Shown one piece after another: positions 47,747 through 47,907 of a stretch of 47,907 bases of DNA (position 1 is its first letter; each line of letters opens with the position of its first letter). A program made the translations under genes and the position numbers. Source of the stretch: an uncultured Christensenella sp. (GTDB lineage Bacteria > Bacillota > Clostridia > Christensenellales > Borkfalkiaceae); the NCBI GenBank assembly GCA_910579525.1, contig CAJTUK010000008.1, forward strand, positions 1-47,907, in the 5' to 3' direction. Under the pieces are notes generated by a model. It made no database searches. It had not been told where the DNA came from and saw only the letters and a list, made by a program, of their open reading frames with translations.

Positions 47747-47907
47747 TTAATTAGCGCAACTAAAAGTATAAATGTAACTATTAAAACAGATATTCATTTT
47801 ATATTTTTTAAATTGCGATTTCTTTTTTATCTTAAAGCCGTTGTTTGCAAGCAATCTATTCGATGCAATATTATCTTGCGCAACTTCCGCAGTTATCTCA
47901 ATGCCGC
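47747..47907 (-). CDS. GNAT acetyltransferase, C-terminal fragment
   Basis: The minus frame open to the window edge reads ITAEVAQDNIASNRLLANNG, then FKIKKKSQFKKY, the A-N-x-x-S-x-x-L-x-x-x-G-F ending of GNAT acyltransferases. The gene continues beyond the window. Confidence 0.7.
   Translation of the reverse strand, partial: GIEITAEVAQDNIASNRLLANNGFKIKKKSQFKKYKMNICFNSYIYTFSCAN

Overview
The window joins two kinds of DNA. From about 40,075 to the right end it is an ordinary, AT-rich chromosome of a low-GC Firmicute of the Clostridia type. Genes there are tmcAL, an RsuA-type pseudouridine synthase, a DacF-like D,D-carboxypeptidase, a YtfJ/GerW sporulation protein, a YtfI-like protein, scpB, scpA, an M50 protease, lysA and the tail of a GNAT gene. 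The sporulation gene and the lysA–M50–scpAB order point to the Clostridia; the species cannot be named. From base 1 to about 40,070 lies the right-hand part of a large integrated element. Almost every gene is on the + strand, and it ends in an excisionase and a tyrosine integrase next to tmcAL. No capsid, terminase, portal or conjugation gene is visible, so prophage, phage-plasmid or ICE cannot be decided. The accessory genes are phage-like: a gp88-like protein, a DUF551-like protein, NAD salvage, many tRNAs and RNA repair.

Layout. 1-1300: a 66-bp tandem repeat and about 900 nt of hairpin-rich DNA with little coding. 1.4-8.4 kb: small Zn-finger and hypothetical genes, an RlmN-like radical SAM enzyme and the first copies of two structured RNA families (here called beta and alpha). 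8.4-9.1 kb: a cluster of small structured RNAs, two of them tRNA-like, directly upstream of a DUF2828/TROVE (Ro60-like) protein. 10.7-11.1 kb: a probable large RNA. 11.1-14.8 kb: a ubiquitin-like conjugation cassette (beta-grasp protein, E2-like, JAMM peptidase, E1/ThiF-like). 14.8-17.3 kb: beta RNA, reverse transcriptase, alpha RNA, beta RNA, RNase HI. 17.3-23.9 kb: a DUF6273 protein, a kinase-HD end-healing enzyme, a nucleotidyltransferase, a metallophosphatase and phage hypotheticals. 22.3-27.4 kb: thirteen canonical tRNAs mixed with tRNA mimics (a tmRNA-like RNA with no mRNA domain, an arm-less mini-tRNA) and further structured RNAs. 27.6-31.6 kb: an NAD operon (nicotinamidase, PRPP synthetase, NAMPT-like, macro domain, NadE). 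31.7-40.0 kb: gp88-like, SPFH protein, a frame-interrupted RNA ligase, MazF/PemK, three recombinase-like genes, excisionase and integrase.

Main reading. The element looks built around RNA: tRNAs, tRNA mimics and at least three repeated RNA families with compensatory changes, together with proteins that bind, heal, ligate, copy, degrade or modify RNA. The two best candidates for something undescribed are (i) the Ro-like gene with its array of small RNAs, followed by the ubiquitin-like cassette, and (ii) the alpha/beta RNA families around the reverse transcriptase and RNase H. All RNA structures were found by hand pairing. No folding, covariance or homology search was run.
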